From an uncultured Dechloromonas sp. (lineage in GTDB: Bacteria; Pseudomonadota; Gammaproteobacteria; Burkholderiales; Rhodocyclaceae), in NCBI GenBank assembly GCA_946477505.1, contig CAMKYP010000071.1, positions 1 to 12,550 on the forward strand: a DNA stretch of 12,550 nt, written 5' to 3'. Within the stretch, counting starts at the first letter, position 1. Each line of letters starts with the position of its first letter. The notes beneath the pieces are model-generated. The model was given only the letters and a program-made list of their open reading frames with translations, made no database searches and had not been told where the DNA came from. Positions 6,847 through 12,550 of the stretch are shown here, one piece after another. The translations under genes were made by a program, and so were the position numbers.

Positions 6847-8661
6847 TCAGACTGCTTGGGTCAGCATGGCAGGCGGGATCGCCGAAGACTCGCCGCGGGC
6901 TTTCCACAAAACTGCCCAACGCTTCAACGATGCGACCAGGATGACGAAGCCGAGAATCAGCATCGACGAGGCGATCACCGCGTTGAACAGGCTGTACCCC
7001 TTGCCGGCGGCGTTGAGATAGACATTGCTGATCATCCAGTAGCCGGCGTAATTCACCGTCACGAAGAGATAGGCCAGCGGAATCAGGCAGGTCAGCGCGT
7101 AAATCCGCTTCTTCGAGAGGCGCATGACGATGGTGGCACCGATCATCAGGCCAACCGAGGCCATCAACTGGTTCGATACGCCGAACAAGGCCCACACCGA
7201 GCTGATGTCACCGGAGAGCAGGAGGTAGCCCCACAGGACGCAGGCGATGATGCTGGCGGTGATGCCGGCCGGCAGGGAGTTGAGATTCTTCATGGCCGGG
7301 AACAGGTCGCCCAGCAGGTCCTGGATCAGGTAACGCGAGACACGGGTTCCGGAATCGACGGCAGTCAGGATGAAGACGGCTTCGAACATGATGACGAACT
7401 GGAAGAAATACGCTGCCAGGTCGGAGAACCACGAGATCTTGGTGAAGATATAGGTCATGCCGACCGCCAGGGTCACGGCACCGCCGGTACGGCCATAAAG
7501 ATCGAGGCCCATCTTTTCGCTCAATTCGGGCAGATCCACAACCTGCATACCCAGCGTCTTGAAGACTTCGGGCGTCGAGTTGATGGCGAAGTAATCGGCC
7601 GGATGCAGCGAGGTCGCAGCGATCATTGCCATGACGGCAACCATGCACTCAGCCAACATGGCACCAAAAGCAACCGGGCGAATGTCGGTCCATTTATCAA
7701 CCAGCTTCGGCGTCGTTCCGGAACCGATGAACGCATGGAAACCGGAGATGGCACCGCAGGCGATGGTGATCGAAATGAACGGCCAAACCGAACCCTTGAG
7801 GATCGGGCCACCGCCATGAATGAACTCGGTCAGCGCCGGGAACTGGATGGTCGGATTGATGAAGACAACACCGACGACCAGGGCAGCAAAGACGCCGATT
7901 TTCATGAAGCTGGAGAGGTAGCCGCGCGGCGTCAGCAGCATCCACACCGGCAAGGCGGTCGCGAAGAAGGCGTAGATCGGCAGCAGCCAACACACGGTCG
8001 TCTTGTGCAGCGTCAGCCAGTCGCCAAGAGCGGTCCCCTGCAAATGCGGGCCGGCCGCCACTGAAGCAACCACGGCGGCAACGCCGAGGTAGGTAGCCCA
8101 CTTCGACGAGCCGAAGAAACGCTCATACAAGCCGAGGGCAATGGCGATCGGCACGGTCATGAAGACCGCGAAGGTTCCCCAGGCATTGCGCTCGAGGGCG
8201 TGCACCACGACGATGGACAAGCCGGCCATCGTGATGGTGATGATGAACAGCATCGCCAGGCCGGTACTCCAGCCGGCCACCGGTCCGAGTTCGGCCTTGG
8301 CCACTTCCGACAGCGATTTGCCCTGATGCTTCATGGACGCGAAGAGCACGACCGTATCGTGCACCGCGCCGCCGATCACGGCCCCGACCAGCAACCAGAT
8401 GAATCCGGGCAAATAGCCGAATTGCGCCGCGAGAACCGGTCCTACCAGCGGCCCCGCAGCGGCAATGGCTGCAAAGTGCTGCCCGGCGTTAACCCACTTT
8501 TTGGTGGGGACGTAGTTTTTTCCATCCTGCAATACGTGCGACGGTGTTACTTCGTTGTCATTCGCAGCCAAAACCTTGTTGACGAAAAATATCCCGTAAA
8601 AGCGATACGCCAACGCAAGGACACAGACTGTGACGATGACAAAATAGATCGCTTGGTCCAT
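6847..8661 (-). CDS. cstA: CstA-family carbon starvation transporter, probable pyruvate importer
   Basis: Polytopic inner-membrane protein of 604 residues from the CstA/BtsT family. E. coli CstA and BtsT (YjiY) import pyruvate, and CstA has also been linked to peptide uptake. The family signature is clear at residues 49-105: NYVPTKKWVNAGQHFAAIAAAGPLVGPVLAAQFGYLPGFIWLL, then GGAVHDTVVLFASMKHQGKSL. Later conserved stretches are FHAFIGSGTTPKLV, DSGTRVSRYLIQDLLGD and SVWALFGVSNQLMA, set among many hydrophobic helices. It is shorter than E. coli CstA (701) and closer to the roughly 600-residue forms. The start MDQAIYF at 8661 is fixed by GAGGAG seven bases upstream; an upstream in-frame extension to 8784 lacks family character and contains the 5' untranslated region. 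As first gene of the minus-strand cluster and neighbour of pflB it most likely supplies pyruvate. Substrate is inferred from family and context. Confidence 0.92.
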   Translation of the reverse strand: MDQAIYFVIVTVCVLALAYRFYGIFFVNKVLAANDNEVTPSHVLQDGKNYVPTKKWVNAGQHFAAIAAAGPLVGPVLAAQFGYLPGFIWLLVGAVIGGAVHDTVVLFASMKHQGKSLSEVAKAELGPVAGWSTGLAMLFIITITMAGLSIVVVHALERNAWGTFAVFMTVPIAIALGLYERFFGSSKWATYLGVAAVVASVAAGPHLQGTALGDWLTLHKTTVCWLLPIYAFFATALPVWMLLTPRGYLSSFMKIGVFAALVVGVVFINPTIQFPALTEFIHGGGPILKGSVWPFISITIACGAISGFHAFIGSGTTPKLVDKWTDIRPVAFGAMLAECMVAVMAMIAATSLHPADYFAINSTPEVFKTLGMQVVDLPELSEKMGLDLYGRTGGAVTLAVGMTYIFTKISWFSDLAAYFFQFVIMFEAVFILTAVDSGTRVSRYLIQDLLGDLFPAMKNLNSLPAGITASIIACVLWGYLLLSGDISSVWALFGVSNQLMASVGLMIGATIVMRLSKKRIYALTCLIPLAYLFVTVNYAGYWMISNVYLNAAGKGYSLFNAVIASSMLILGFVILVASLKRWAVLWKARGESSAIPPAMLTQAV

Positions 8662-8681
8662 TTTAATCTCCTCAATATGTC

Positions 8682-8697
8682 GTGAACAGTTATTCAC
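8682..8697. promoter_or_regulatory. Palindrome in the cstA leader, possible operator or RNA hairpin
   Basis: Inverted repeat GTGAA-N6-TTCAC located eight bases upstream of the GAGGAG ribosome site of the transporter gene. It could be a regulator site or, in the transcript, a 5-bp hairpin next to the ribosome site. It resembles a CRP half-site pair but the spacing between GTGA and TCAC is 8 rather than 6. I recognise no specific regulator. Confidence 0.35.
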
Positions 8698-8879
8698 AAG
8701 CGACATACTAGGAGTCGAAAAATCACCCTTTCCGGTTTTCGGGAGAACGGTAATTAATCGGGAGCCAACGGCAAAATTCCGCATCCGAAAGGCGCCATAC
8801 TTTTCGCCGCCTCAAGCTACTCCTGACGTGGAATGTCTCGCGCCCTTCACCATCTTTTACATGAAACAGCCGCTCAAGC

Positions 8880-8910
8880 TTGACTACTTGTGGGCGGCTC
8901 TGTGTATCCT
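8880..8910 (+). promoter_or_regulatory. Possible sigma-70 promoter of panB
   Basis: A good -35 element TTGACT at 8880-8885 is followed, after a 19-base spacer, by TATCCT at 8905-8910, some 30 bases before the panB ATG. The -35 is strong, but the -10 is poor and the spacer is longer than the optimal 17. It is the best candidate in the 280-base divergent region (8662-8941). No comparable promoter for the cstA side is evident on the other strand. Confidence 0.4.
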
Positions 8911-8941
8911 AGGCGCCGTTTACTTCGTCTTCAGGACCTGA

Positions 8942-9760
8942 ATGTCTACTCAAGTCGTCACCCGCCGCCTGACCCAGGGCGACCTCGCCAAGCTGTATGC
9001 GGCTGGCGAGAAGATCGTCATGTTCACCGCCTACGATGCCAGCTTCGCCCGCCTGCTCGACGGCGCCGGCGTCGAGTCCCTGTTGATCGGCGACTCGCTG
9101 GGCAACGTGATCCAGGGGCACGACACCACGCTGCCGGTCACCGTCGCCGACATCGCCTACCACACGGCAGCCGTCAAACGCGGCTCTGACCGCGCTTTCA
9201 TCATTGCCGACATGCCCTTCGGCAGCTACCAGGAATCGCCGGAACAGGCTTTCCGCAACGCCGTCACGCTGATGGCGGCCGGCGCCCAAATGGTCAAGCT
9301 GGAGGGCGGCGGCGATATGGCGAAGACCGTCAAATTCCTCGTCGACCGCGGCATCCCCGTCTGCGGCCACCTCGGCCTGACGCCGCAATCCGTGCACGTC
9401 ATGGGCGGCTACAAGGTCCAGGGCAAGGGCGAAGCCGCCGCCCAGCGCCTGAAGGACGATGCGCTGGCGCTGCAGGAAGCCGGCGCGACCATGATCGTCC
9501 TTGAAGCGATTCCCGCCGTACTGGCCGCCGAAGTGACGGCCATGCTGCACATCATCACCATCGGCATCGGCGCCGGCAAGGATTGCTCGGGCCAGGTGCT
9601 CGTCGTGCACGACGCCTTCGACATCCCGCCCGGCAAGAAAGCCAAGTTCGTCCGCAATTTCATGGAAGGCGCTTCGTCCGTCCATGACGCAGCCTGCCGT
9701 GCCGTCGCGGCCGTCAAGGATGGCACCTACCCCGGCCCAGAACACACCTACGCGGCCTGA
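8942..9760 (+). CDS. panB: 3-methyl-2-oxobutanoate hydroxymethyltransferase
   Basis: Cytoplasmic TIM-barrel enzyme that transfers a hydroxymethyl group from methylene-tetrahydrofolate to alpha-ketoisovalerate, giving ketopantoate: the first committed step of pantothenate synthesis. Length 272 residues, typical. Motifs: MFTAYDASFARLLDGAG, LLIGDSLGNVIQGHDTTLPVTVADIAYHT with metal-binding Asp51, IIADMPFGSY with Asp90, VKLEGG with Lys119 and Glu121, CGHLGLTPQSVH, and catalytic Glu188 in VLEAIP. These match E. coli D45, D84, K112, E114 and E181 with an offset of 6-7. The ATG has AGGA six bases upstream. It is followed by panC after 51 bases. Confidence 0.97.
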   Translation: MSTQVVTRRLTQGDLAKLYAAGEKIVMFTAYDASFARLLDGAGVESLLIGDSLGNVIQGHDTTLPVTVADIAYHTAAVKRGSDRAFIIADMPFGSYQESPEQAFRNAVTLMAAGAQMVKLEGGGDMAKTVKFLVDRGIPVCGHLGLTPQSVHVMGGYKVQGKGEAAAQRLKDDALALQEAGATMIVLEAIPAVLAAEVTAMLHIITIGIGAGKDCSGQVLVVHDAFDIPPGKKAKFVRNFMEGASSVHDAACRAVAAVKDGTYPGPEHTYAA

Positions 9761-9811
9761 TCCCGGATAGCCGGGCACCAGACCCGGCCTTTCGACGCAA
9801 GAGACCTCAAC

Positions 9812-10636
9812 ATGCACATTCATTCCAGCATCGCCGACCTGCGTTCGGCCTTGAAGAACCGCGGCCGCATCGTTTTCGTGCCGACCATGGGCAACCTGCA
9901 CGCCGGCCACATCAGCCTGATGGAACAGGCCCGCGCCCACGGCGACACGGTCGTCGCCTCGATCTTCGTCAACCGCCTGCAATTCGGTCCGAACGAGGAT
10001 TTCGACAAGTACCCGCGCACCTTCCAGGCCGACTGCGACAAGCTGGCCGCCGCCGGCGTCGACGTGCTGTTTGCGCCGACCGAAGCCGATCTCTATCCGG
10101 AACCGCAAGAGTACGTCGTCGAACCGCCGGCCATCCAGCACGTGCTCGACGGCGAATTCCGTCCGGGTCATTTCCGTGGCGTCGCCACCGTGGTACTCAA
10201 GCTGTTCAACATCGTCCGGCCTGACACCGCGCTGTTCGGCAAGAAGGACTACCAGCAGCTGATGGTCATCCGCAACATGACCCGCCAACTGGCCTTGCCG
10301 ATCGACATCATCGGCGGCGAAACGGTCCGCGCTGCCGACGGACTGGCCCTGTCGTCGCGCAATGGCTACCTCAGCGACGCCGAGCGTGCCGAAGCGCCGC
10401 GCCTGTATCGTCTGCTCAACGAGATTCGCGCCGCCGTCCGCGCCGGTGAGACCGACACGGTCAAACTGGAAAAAAAAGCGGTTGCCGAACTCGATGCCGC
10501 TGGTTGGAAAACCGACTATGTTGCGATCCGGCAACAGGCCGACCTATCCATGGCGACAGGCGTAAACGCCCCGCTGGTGGTGCTTGCCGCTAGCCGCCTG
10601 GGAGGCACCCGGCTCATTGATAACATTGAGATTTGA
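9812..10636 (+). CDS. panC: Pantothenate synthetase (pantoate-beta-alanine ligase)
   Basis: ATP-dependent ligase joining pantoate and beta-alanine through a pantoyl-adenylate. It belongs to the cytidylyltransferase-like class with HIGH and KMSKS-type signatures. At 274 residues it has the usual length. Visible: VPTMGNLHAGH (23-33) with the HxGH signature at 30-33, FVNRLQFGPNEDFDKYPRT (52-70), FRPGHFRGVATVVLKLFN, FGKKDYQQL and ALSSRNGYLS (179-188, KMSKS-like loop). ATG 9812 has AAGAGA upstream. The short panB-panC gap holds a small CCCGG-ATAG-CCGGG inverted repeat (9762-9775), too weak to call a terminator, so panB and panC are probably one transcript. Confidence 0.97.
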   Translation: MHIHSSIADLRSALKNRGRIVFVPTMGNLHAGHISLMEQARAHGDTVVASIFVNRLQFGPNEDFDKYPRTFQADCDKLAAAGVDVLFAPTEADLYPEPQEYVVEPPAIQHVLDGEFRPGHFRGVATVVLKLFNIVRPDTALFGKKDYQQLMVIRNMTRQLALPIDIIGGETVRAADGLALSSRNGYLSDAERAEAPRLYRLLNEIRAAVRAGETDTVKLEKKAVAELDAAGWKTDYVAIRQQADLSMATGVNAPLVVLAASRLGGTRLIDNIEI

Positions 10637-10665
10637 TGCGGGCTGAATATCCATAATTATGCCCG

Positions 10666-10693
10666 TTGACAGAGGGGCTATTGTCGTTACAAT
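10666..10693 (+). promoter_or_regulatory. Sigma-70 promoter of panD
   Basis: A perfect -35 TTGACA (10666-10671) and -10 TACAAT (10688-10693), one base off TATAAT, separated by 16 bases, lie in the 90-base panC-panD gap. Transcription would begin near 10700, leaving a leader of about 25 bases. This is the best promoter in the window and implies that panD can be expressed apart from panBC. Confidence 0.78.
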
Positions 10694-10726
10694 GCGCTTC
10701 CCCCAACCTTCTGGATGAGTGAAACC

Positions 10727-11110
10727 ATGCAGAGAACGATGCTGAAATCCAAGTTGCACCGCGTGACGGCGACCCATGCCGACCTGCACTACGAGGGTTC
10801 CTGCGCCATTGATGAAGACCTGCTCGAAGCGGCCAACATCAAGGAATACGAACAGATCGACATCTGGAACGTAAATAACGGTGAGCGTTTCACGACCTAC
10901 GCCATTCGCGCCGAGCGCGGATCGGGCGTCATCTCGGTCAATGGTTCCGCAGCCCGCCGCGCTGCCCCGGGCGACATCCTGATCATCGCCACTTTCGCCG
11001 TGTACAACGAAGTCGAACTGGCCAAGCATGAACCGGATCTGATCTACGTCGATTCGCAAAACCGCATCGTGCGTCGCGGACACAAAATCCCGGTCCAGGC
11101 CGCCGCCTGA
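10727..11110 (+). CDS. panD: Aspartate 1-decarboxylase proenzyme
   Basis: Pyruvoyl-dependent enzyme that decarboxylates L-aspartate to beta-alanine, the second substrate of PanC. The 127-residue proenzyme self-cleaves at Gly24-Ser25, seen here in HADLHYEGSCAID, to give the beta and alpha chains with the N-terminal pyruvoyl group. Other family stretches are MLKSKLHRV, YEQIDIWNVNNGERFTTY, SGVISVNGSAARRAAPGD and IIATFA. I chose ATG 10727 over the in-frame ATG 10715 for two reasons. It places the cleavage Ser at position 25 as in E. coli PanD, and it has purine-rich GGATGAG upstream while 10715 has none. It has its own promoter and terminator. As a betaproteobacterial PanD it may not need the PanZ/PanM maturation factor of enterobacteria, but the sequence cannot show this. 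Confidence 0.97.
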   Translation: MQRTMLKSKLHRVTATHADLHYEGSCAIDEDLLEAANIKEYEQIDIWNVNNGERFTTYAIRAERGSGVISVNGSAARRAAPGDILIIATFAVYNEVELAKHEPDLIYVDSQNRIVRRGHKIPVQAAA

Positions 11111-11133
11111 TCGCGAATTTATTCATGCCTGAG

Positions 11134-11159
11134 AAAAACCCGCCGCATGGCGGGTTTTT
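11134..11159 (+). terminator. Intrinsic terminator after panD
   Basis: Stem AAAAACCCGCC (11134-11144), loop GCAT, and GGCGGGTTTTT (11149-11159), followed by C and a further T-run (CTTTTCTG). A GC-rich 6-bp core with a clean U-tract 24 bases after the panD stop is a textbook Rho-independent terminator. The A-run on the left arm would also allow function on the other strand. Confidence 0.93.
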
Positions 11160-11212
11160 CTTTTCTGTACAATGCCCTACAAAAATTTACACACCAAAGT
11201 TGGAGACAAACA

Positions 11213-11725
11213 ATGGGCGTTGTTTTCGCAAAGACCCAAAAAGGGCATGACGAAATCGCCACGAAGGCCGGAGGGCTGTCGCCGCGCGTGCGACGAATCC
11301 TGATCTTCGTTGACGGTAAGCGAACAGTTGAAGAGCTGCGCGGCATGATCCTCGCCGATGACCTCCAGCACACGCTGGGCATGCTCGAGGAAGAAGGCTA
11401 TATCGAGTTCCACGATCTGAAAGCCTCCCCCCAGGCAGCCACATCGCCGCCGCCGGCCAAGCTGCCTTCGATCACGGCCTTCGGCGACCTGCCGGCCGAG
11501 CTGGACCCGGTCCGTCTGCAGATGGCGCGCAATTTCATGACCAATACGCTCAATGCCTTCGTCGGTTCGCTGGGTACCAGCGGCCTGCTCGACCGCATCG
11601 AAAAGAGCGATGGCCACCAGGCACTGCGCGACCTGTACGACGAGTGGTATCACGCCATCGTGATGTCGCGCGACGGCAAGCGCGAAGCCGAGTCGCTGCG
11701 CGCCAAGCTGCTCAACGTCATCTAG
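11213..11725 (+). CDS. Conserved-looking hypothetical protein with winged-helix-like N-terminus
   Basis: 170-residue soluble protein whose function I cannot assign. ATG 11213 is chosen because GGAG lies seven bases upstream; a longer frame from 11147 would begin inside the panD terminator. Residues 1-65 (KTQKGHDEIATKAGGLSPRV, then ILIFVDGKRTVEELRGMI, then LGMLEEEGYIEF) look like a small helical domain ending in a wing-like LEEEGYIEF hairpin, as in winged-helix modules found in some bacterial regulators. A Pro/Ala-rich linker (about 70-85) leads to an alpha-helical C-terminal domain (LQMARNFMTNTLNAFVGSLG, then ALRDLYDEWYHAIVMSRDGKREAESLRAKLL). There are no membrane helices, signal peptide or catalytic motif. 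A possible -10 (TACAAT, 11168-11173) overlaps the end of the panD terminator, but no clear -35 exists. It appears to be a single-gene unit closed by the hairpin at 11749-11770. DNA binding or signalling is only a guess. Confidence 0.85.
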   Translation: MGVVFAKTQKGHDEIATKAGGLSPRVRRILIFVDGKRTVEELRGMILADDLQHTLGMLEEEGYIEFHDLKASPQAATSPPPAKLPSITAFGDLPAELDPVRLQMARNFMTNTLNAFVGSLGTSGLLDRIEKSDGHQALRDLYDEWYHAIVMSRDGKREAESLRAKLLNVI

Positions 11726-11748
11726 ACGCCAGCTACCCGCCCGAGAAA

Positions 11749-11770
11749 AAAGGCAGCCGAGGCTGCCTTT
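11749..11770. terminator. Bidirectional intrinsic terminator between convergent genes
   Basis: Inverted repeat AAAGGCAGC (11749-11757), loop CGAG, GCTGCCTTT (11762-11770), preceded by an A-run (11745-11751) that becomes a U-run on the minus-strand transcript. It sits between the stop of the 170-residue gene (11725) and the stop of the minus-strand gene (11783), so it can serve both. The U-tract is better on the minus-strand side; on the plus strand only TTTCC follows. Confidence 0.85.
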
Positions 11771-11780
11771 CCGTGTTCGC

Positions 11781-12550
11781 TCAGCTTTCCGTCGTAGCAG
11801 CGGCTTTCGGCTTGCGCGGCCGCGCCGGTCGCTTGGCCTTGGCCGGCTTGCCTTCGCCGGCAGCTTCTAGAGGCTGCGCTGCCTCGGCCGGGACATCGGC
11901 CGTTTCCGATGAGGCGCTCTTGCGCGGGCGACGGCCAGCGCGGCTCGGCTTGCTTTCCGCCTCGGGCTTAGCCACCTCGGGTGCGGGCATCGCCTCCGCC
12001 ACCGCTGCCGGCTCGGCCGCTTTCGCTTGCTCCTTGTTCCGACCACCGCGACCACGCCGGGCATCGCGACGTGGCTTGGTATCGACGGCATCGGTTGCCG
12101 GAACGACTACGGCTGCGGGTGCTGCGTCAACAACCGGCTCGGGCTCGCTGACAGGAGCGGCAACGGAAGCGGGCTCGATCGCCGCTTCGCTGGCCGGCGC
12201 ACGTTCGCGATCCCGGCCGTTGCGCCCGCGGCGTCCGCCCCGGCGGCGCTGGCCACCACCGGCCTCCGCTTCGGAAGCAGCGCCTTCGGTTTGCACCGGC
12301 TGCTCTTCGGTGGCTTCAACCACAACCGGTTCGACGGGTGCGCTTTCCATCGATGCGTCACCTTCGATAGCCACCGCCGGCCGCACCGGCGCCCGGAAGA
12401 CAAAGGCTCCCTTGTCATCGCGGCCGAAGCCAAGCAACCCACGGCTTGCCGCCTCTTCCAGCAGGTTGCCGAAGCTGCGGAAACCGTAATAGCTTTCGTT
12501 GAATCCCGGATTGCGGCGCTTGACCACTTCCTTGAGCACGGACGCCCAGA
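11781..12550 (-). CDS. C-terminal part of a probable NYN/OST-HTH (LOTUS) RNA-binding protein, N-terminus beyond the right edge
   Basis: The minus-strand frame enters from the right edge and ends with TGA at 11781-11783, giving 256 residues. The first 50 or so (WASVLKEVVKRRNPGFNESY, then YGFRSFGNLLEEAASRGLLG, then FVFR) match the OST-HTH/LOTUS fold, a small winged-helix RNA-binding domain. In bacteria this domain usually follows a NYN (PIN-like) nuclease domain, which would lie outside the window. The remaining 200 residues are low-complexity and presumably disordered, rich in Ala, Pro, Glu and Val, with four basic clusters: RRRGGRRGRNGRDRER, PRRDARRGRGGRNK, SRAGRRPRKS and AKRPARPRKPKAA. They recall the RNA-binding tails of RNase E. 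The domain call is from memory of the motif; the nuclease domain is inferred, not seen. A long plus-strand frame over the same bases is a composition artefact. Confidence 0.8.
   Translation of the reverse strand, partial: WASVLKEVVKRRNPGFNESYYGFRSFGNLLEEAASRGLLGFGRDDKGAFVFRAPVRPAVAIEGDASMESAPVEPVVVEATEEQPVQTEGAASEAEAGGGQRRRGGRRGRNGRDRERAPASEAAIEPASVAAPVSEPEPVVDAAPAAVVVPATDAVDTKPRRDARRGRGGRNKEQAKAAEPAAVAEAMPAPEVAKPEAESKPSRAGRRPRKSASSETADVPAEAAQPLEAAGEGKPAKAKRPARPRKPKAAATTES

Noticed and set aside
6856..8064. 402-codon plus-strand open frame opposite the CstA-family gene
   Set aside because: Extremely rich in Arg, His, Gln, Asp and Gly, with no domain pattern; the opposite strand encodes a recognisable membrane transporter.
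8662..8941. FNR/ANR (TTGAT-N4-ATCAA) or sigma-54 (GG-N10-GC) promoter for the anaerobic cluster
   Set aside because: I looked through this region and the cstA-pflB gap by eye on both strands and found no acceptable match; a weight-matrix scan would be decisive.
9762..9775. Small inverted repeat CCCGG-ATAG-CCGGG between panB and panC as a terminator
   Set aside because: Only 5 bp of stem and no T-run; more likely a chance GC-rich repeat within one transcript.
8909..10534. 541-codon minus-strand open frame opposite panB and panC
   Set aside because: It is the mirror of two unmistakable genes in GC-rich DNA; its His/Asp/Gly/Val-heavy composition matches no family and is typical of antisense shadows.
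11644..12489. 281-codon plus-strand Ser/Arg/Ala-rich open frame
   Set aside because: It overlaps the end of the 170-residue gene, runs through the terminator hairpin and mirrors the low-complexity tail of the minus-strand gene.

Overview
The window looks like part of a betaproteobacterial chromosome, probably from the order Rhodocyclales (a Dechloromonas/Azonexus-like organism). This rests on overall GC-rich composition and remembered resemblance of the Pan, Pfl and NYN/OST-HTH proteins, not on a search. All genes are metabolic or housekeeping. I see no transposase, integrase, CRISPR array, tRNA or rRNA.

Left two thirds (1-8661, all on the minus strand, read right to left): a six-gene fermentation cluster. 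Its order is a CstA-family carbon starvation/pyruvate transporter, pflB (pyruvate formate-lyase), pflA (its radical-SAM activating enzyme), a MaoC/phosphate acetyltransferase fusion, ackA (acetate kinase) and a FocA-type formate channel that runs off the left edge. Read as a pathway, pyruvate is imported and cleaved to acetyl-CoA and formate, acetyl-CoA becomes acetyl phosphate, AckA makes ATP and acetate, and FocA moves formate out. The phosphotransacetylase and ackA are visibly less GC-rich than the genes around them. The MaoC domain carries Asn where the hydratase family has its catalytic Asp.

Middle (8662-11159): a 280-base divergent intergenic region, then on the plus strand panB, panC and panD, which cover most of pantothenate (coenzyme A precursor) synthesis. 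panD has its own near-consensus sigma-70 promoter and ends at a strong intrinsic terminator. CoA synthesis and acetyl-CoA fermentation are therefore divergent neighbours, although no regulatory link is visible.

Right end (11160-12550): a 170-residue protein of unknown function on the plus strand, a terminator hairpin usable from both sides, and on the minus strand the C-terminal part of a probable NYN/OST-HTH (LOTUS) RNA-binding protein with a long Ala/Pro/Arg/Gly-rich tail, truncated by the right edge. The window is largely conventional. The points worth a second look are the altered MaoC domain, the compositional mosaic, the uncertain start of the fusion gene and the disordered tail of the last gene.
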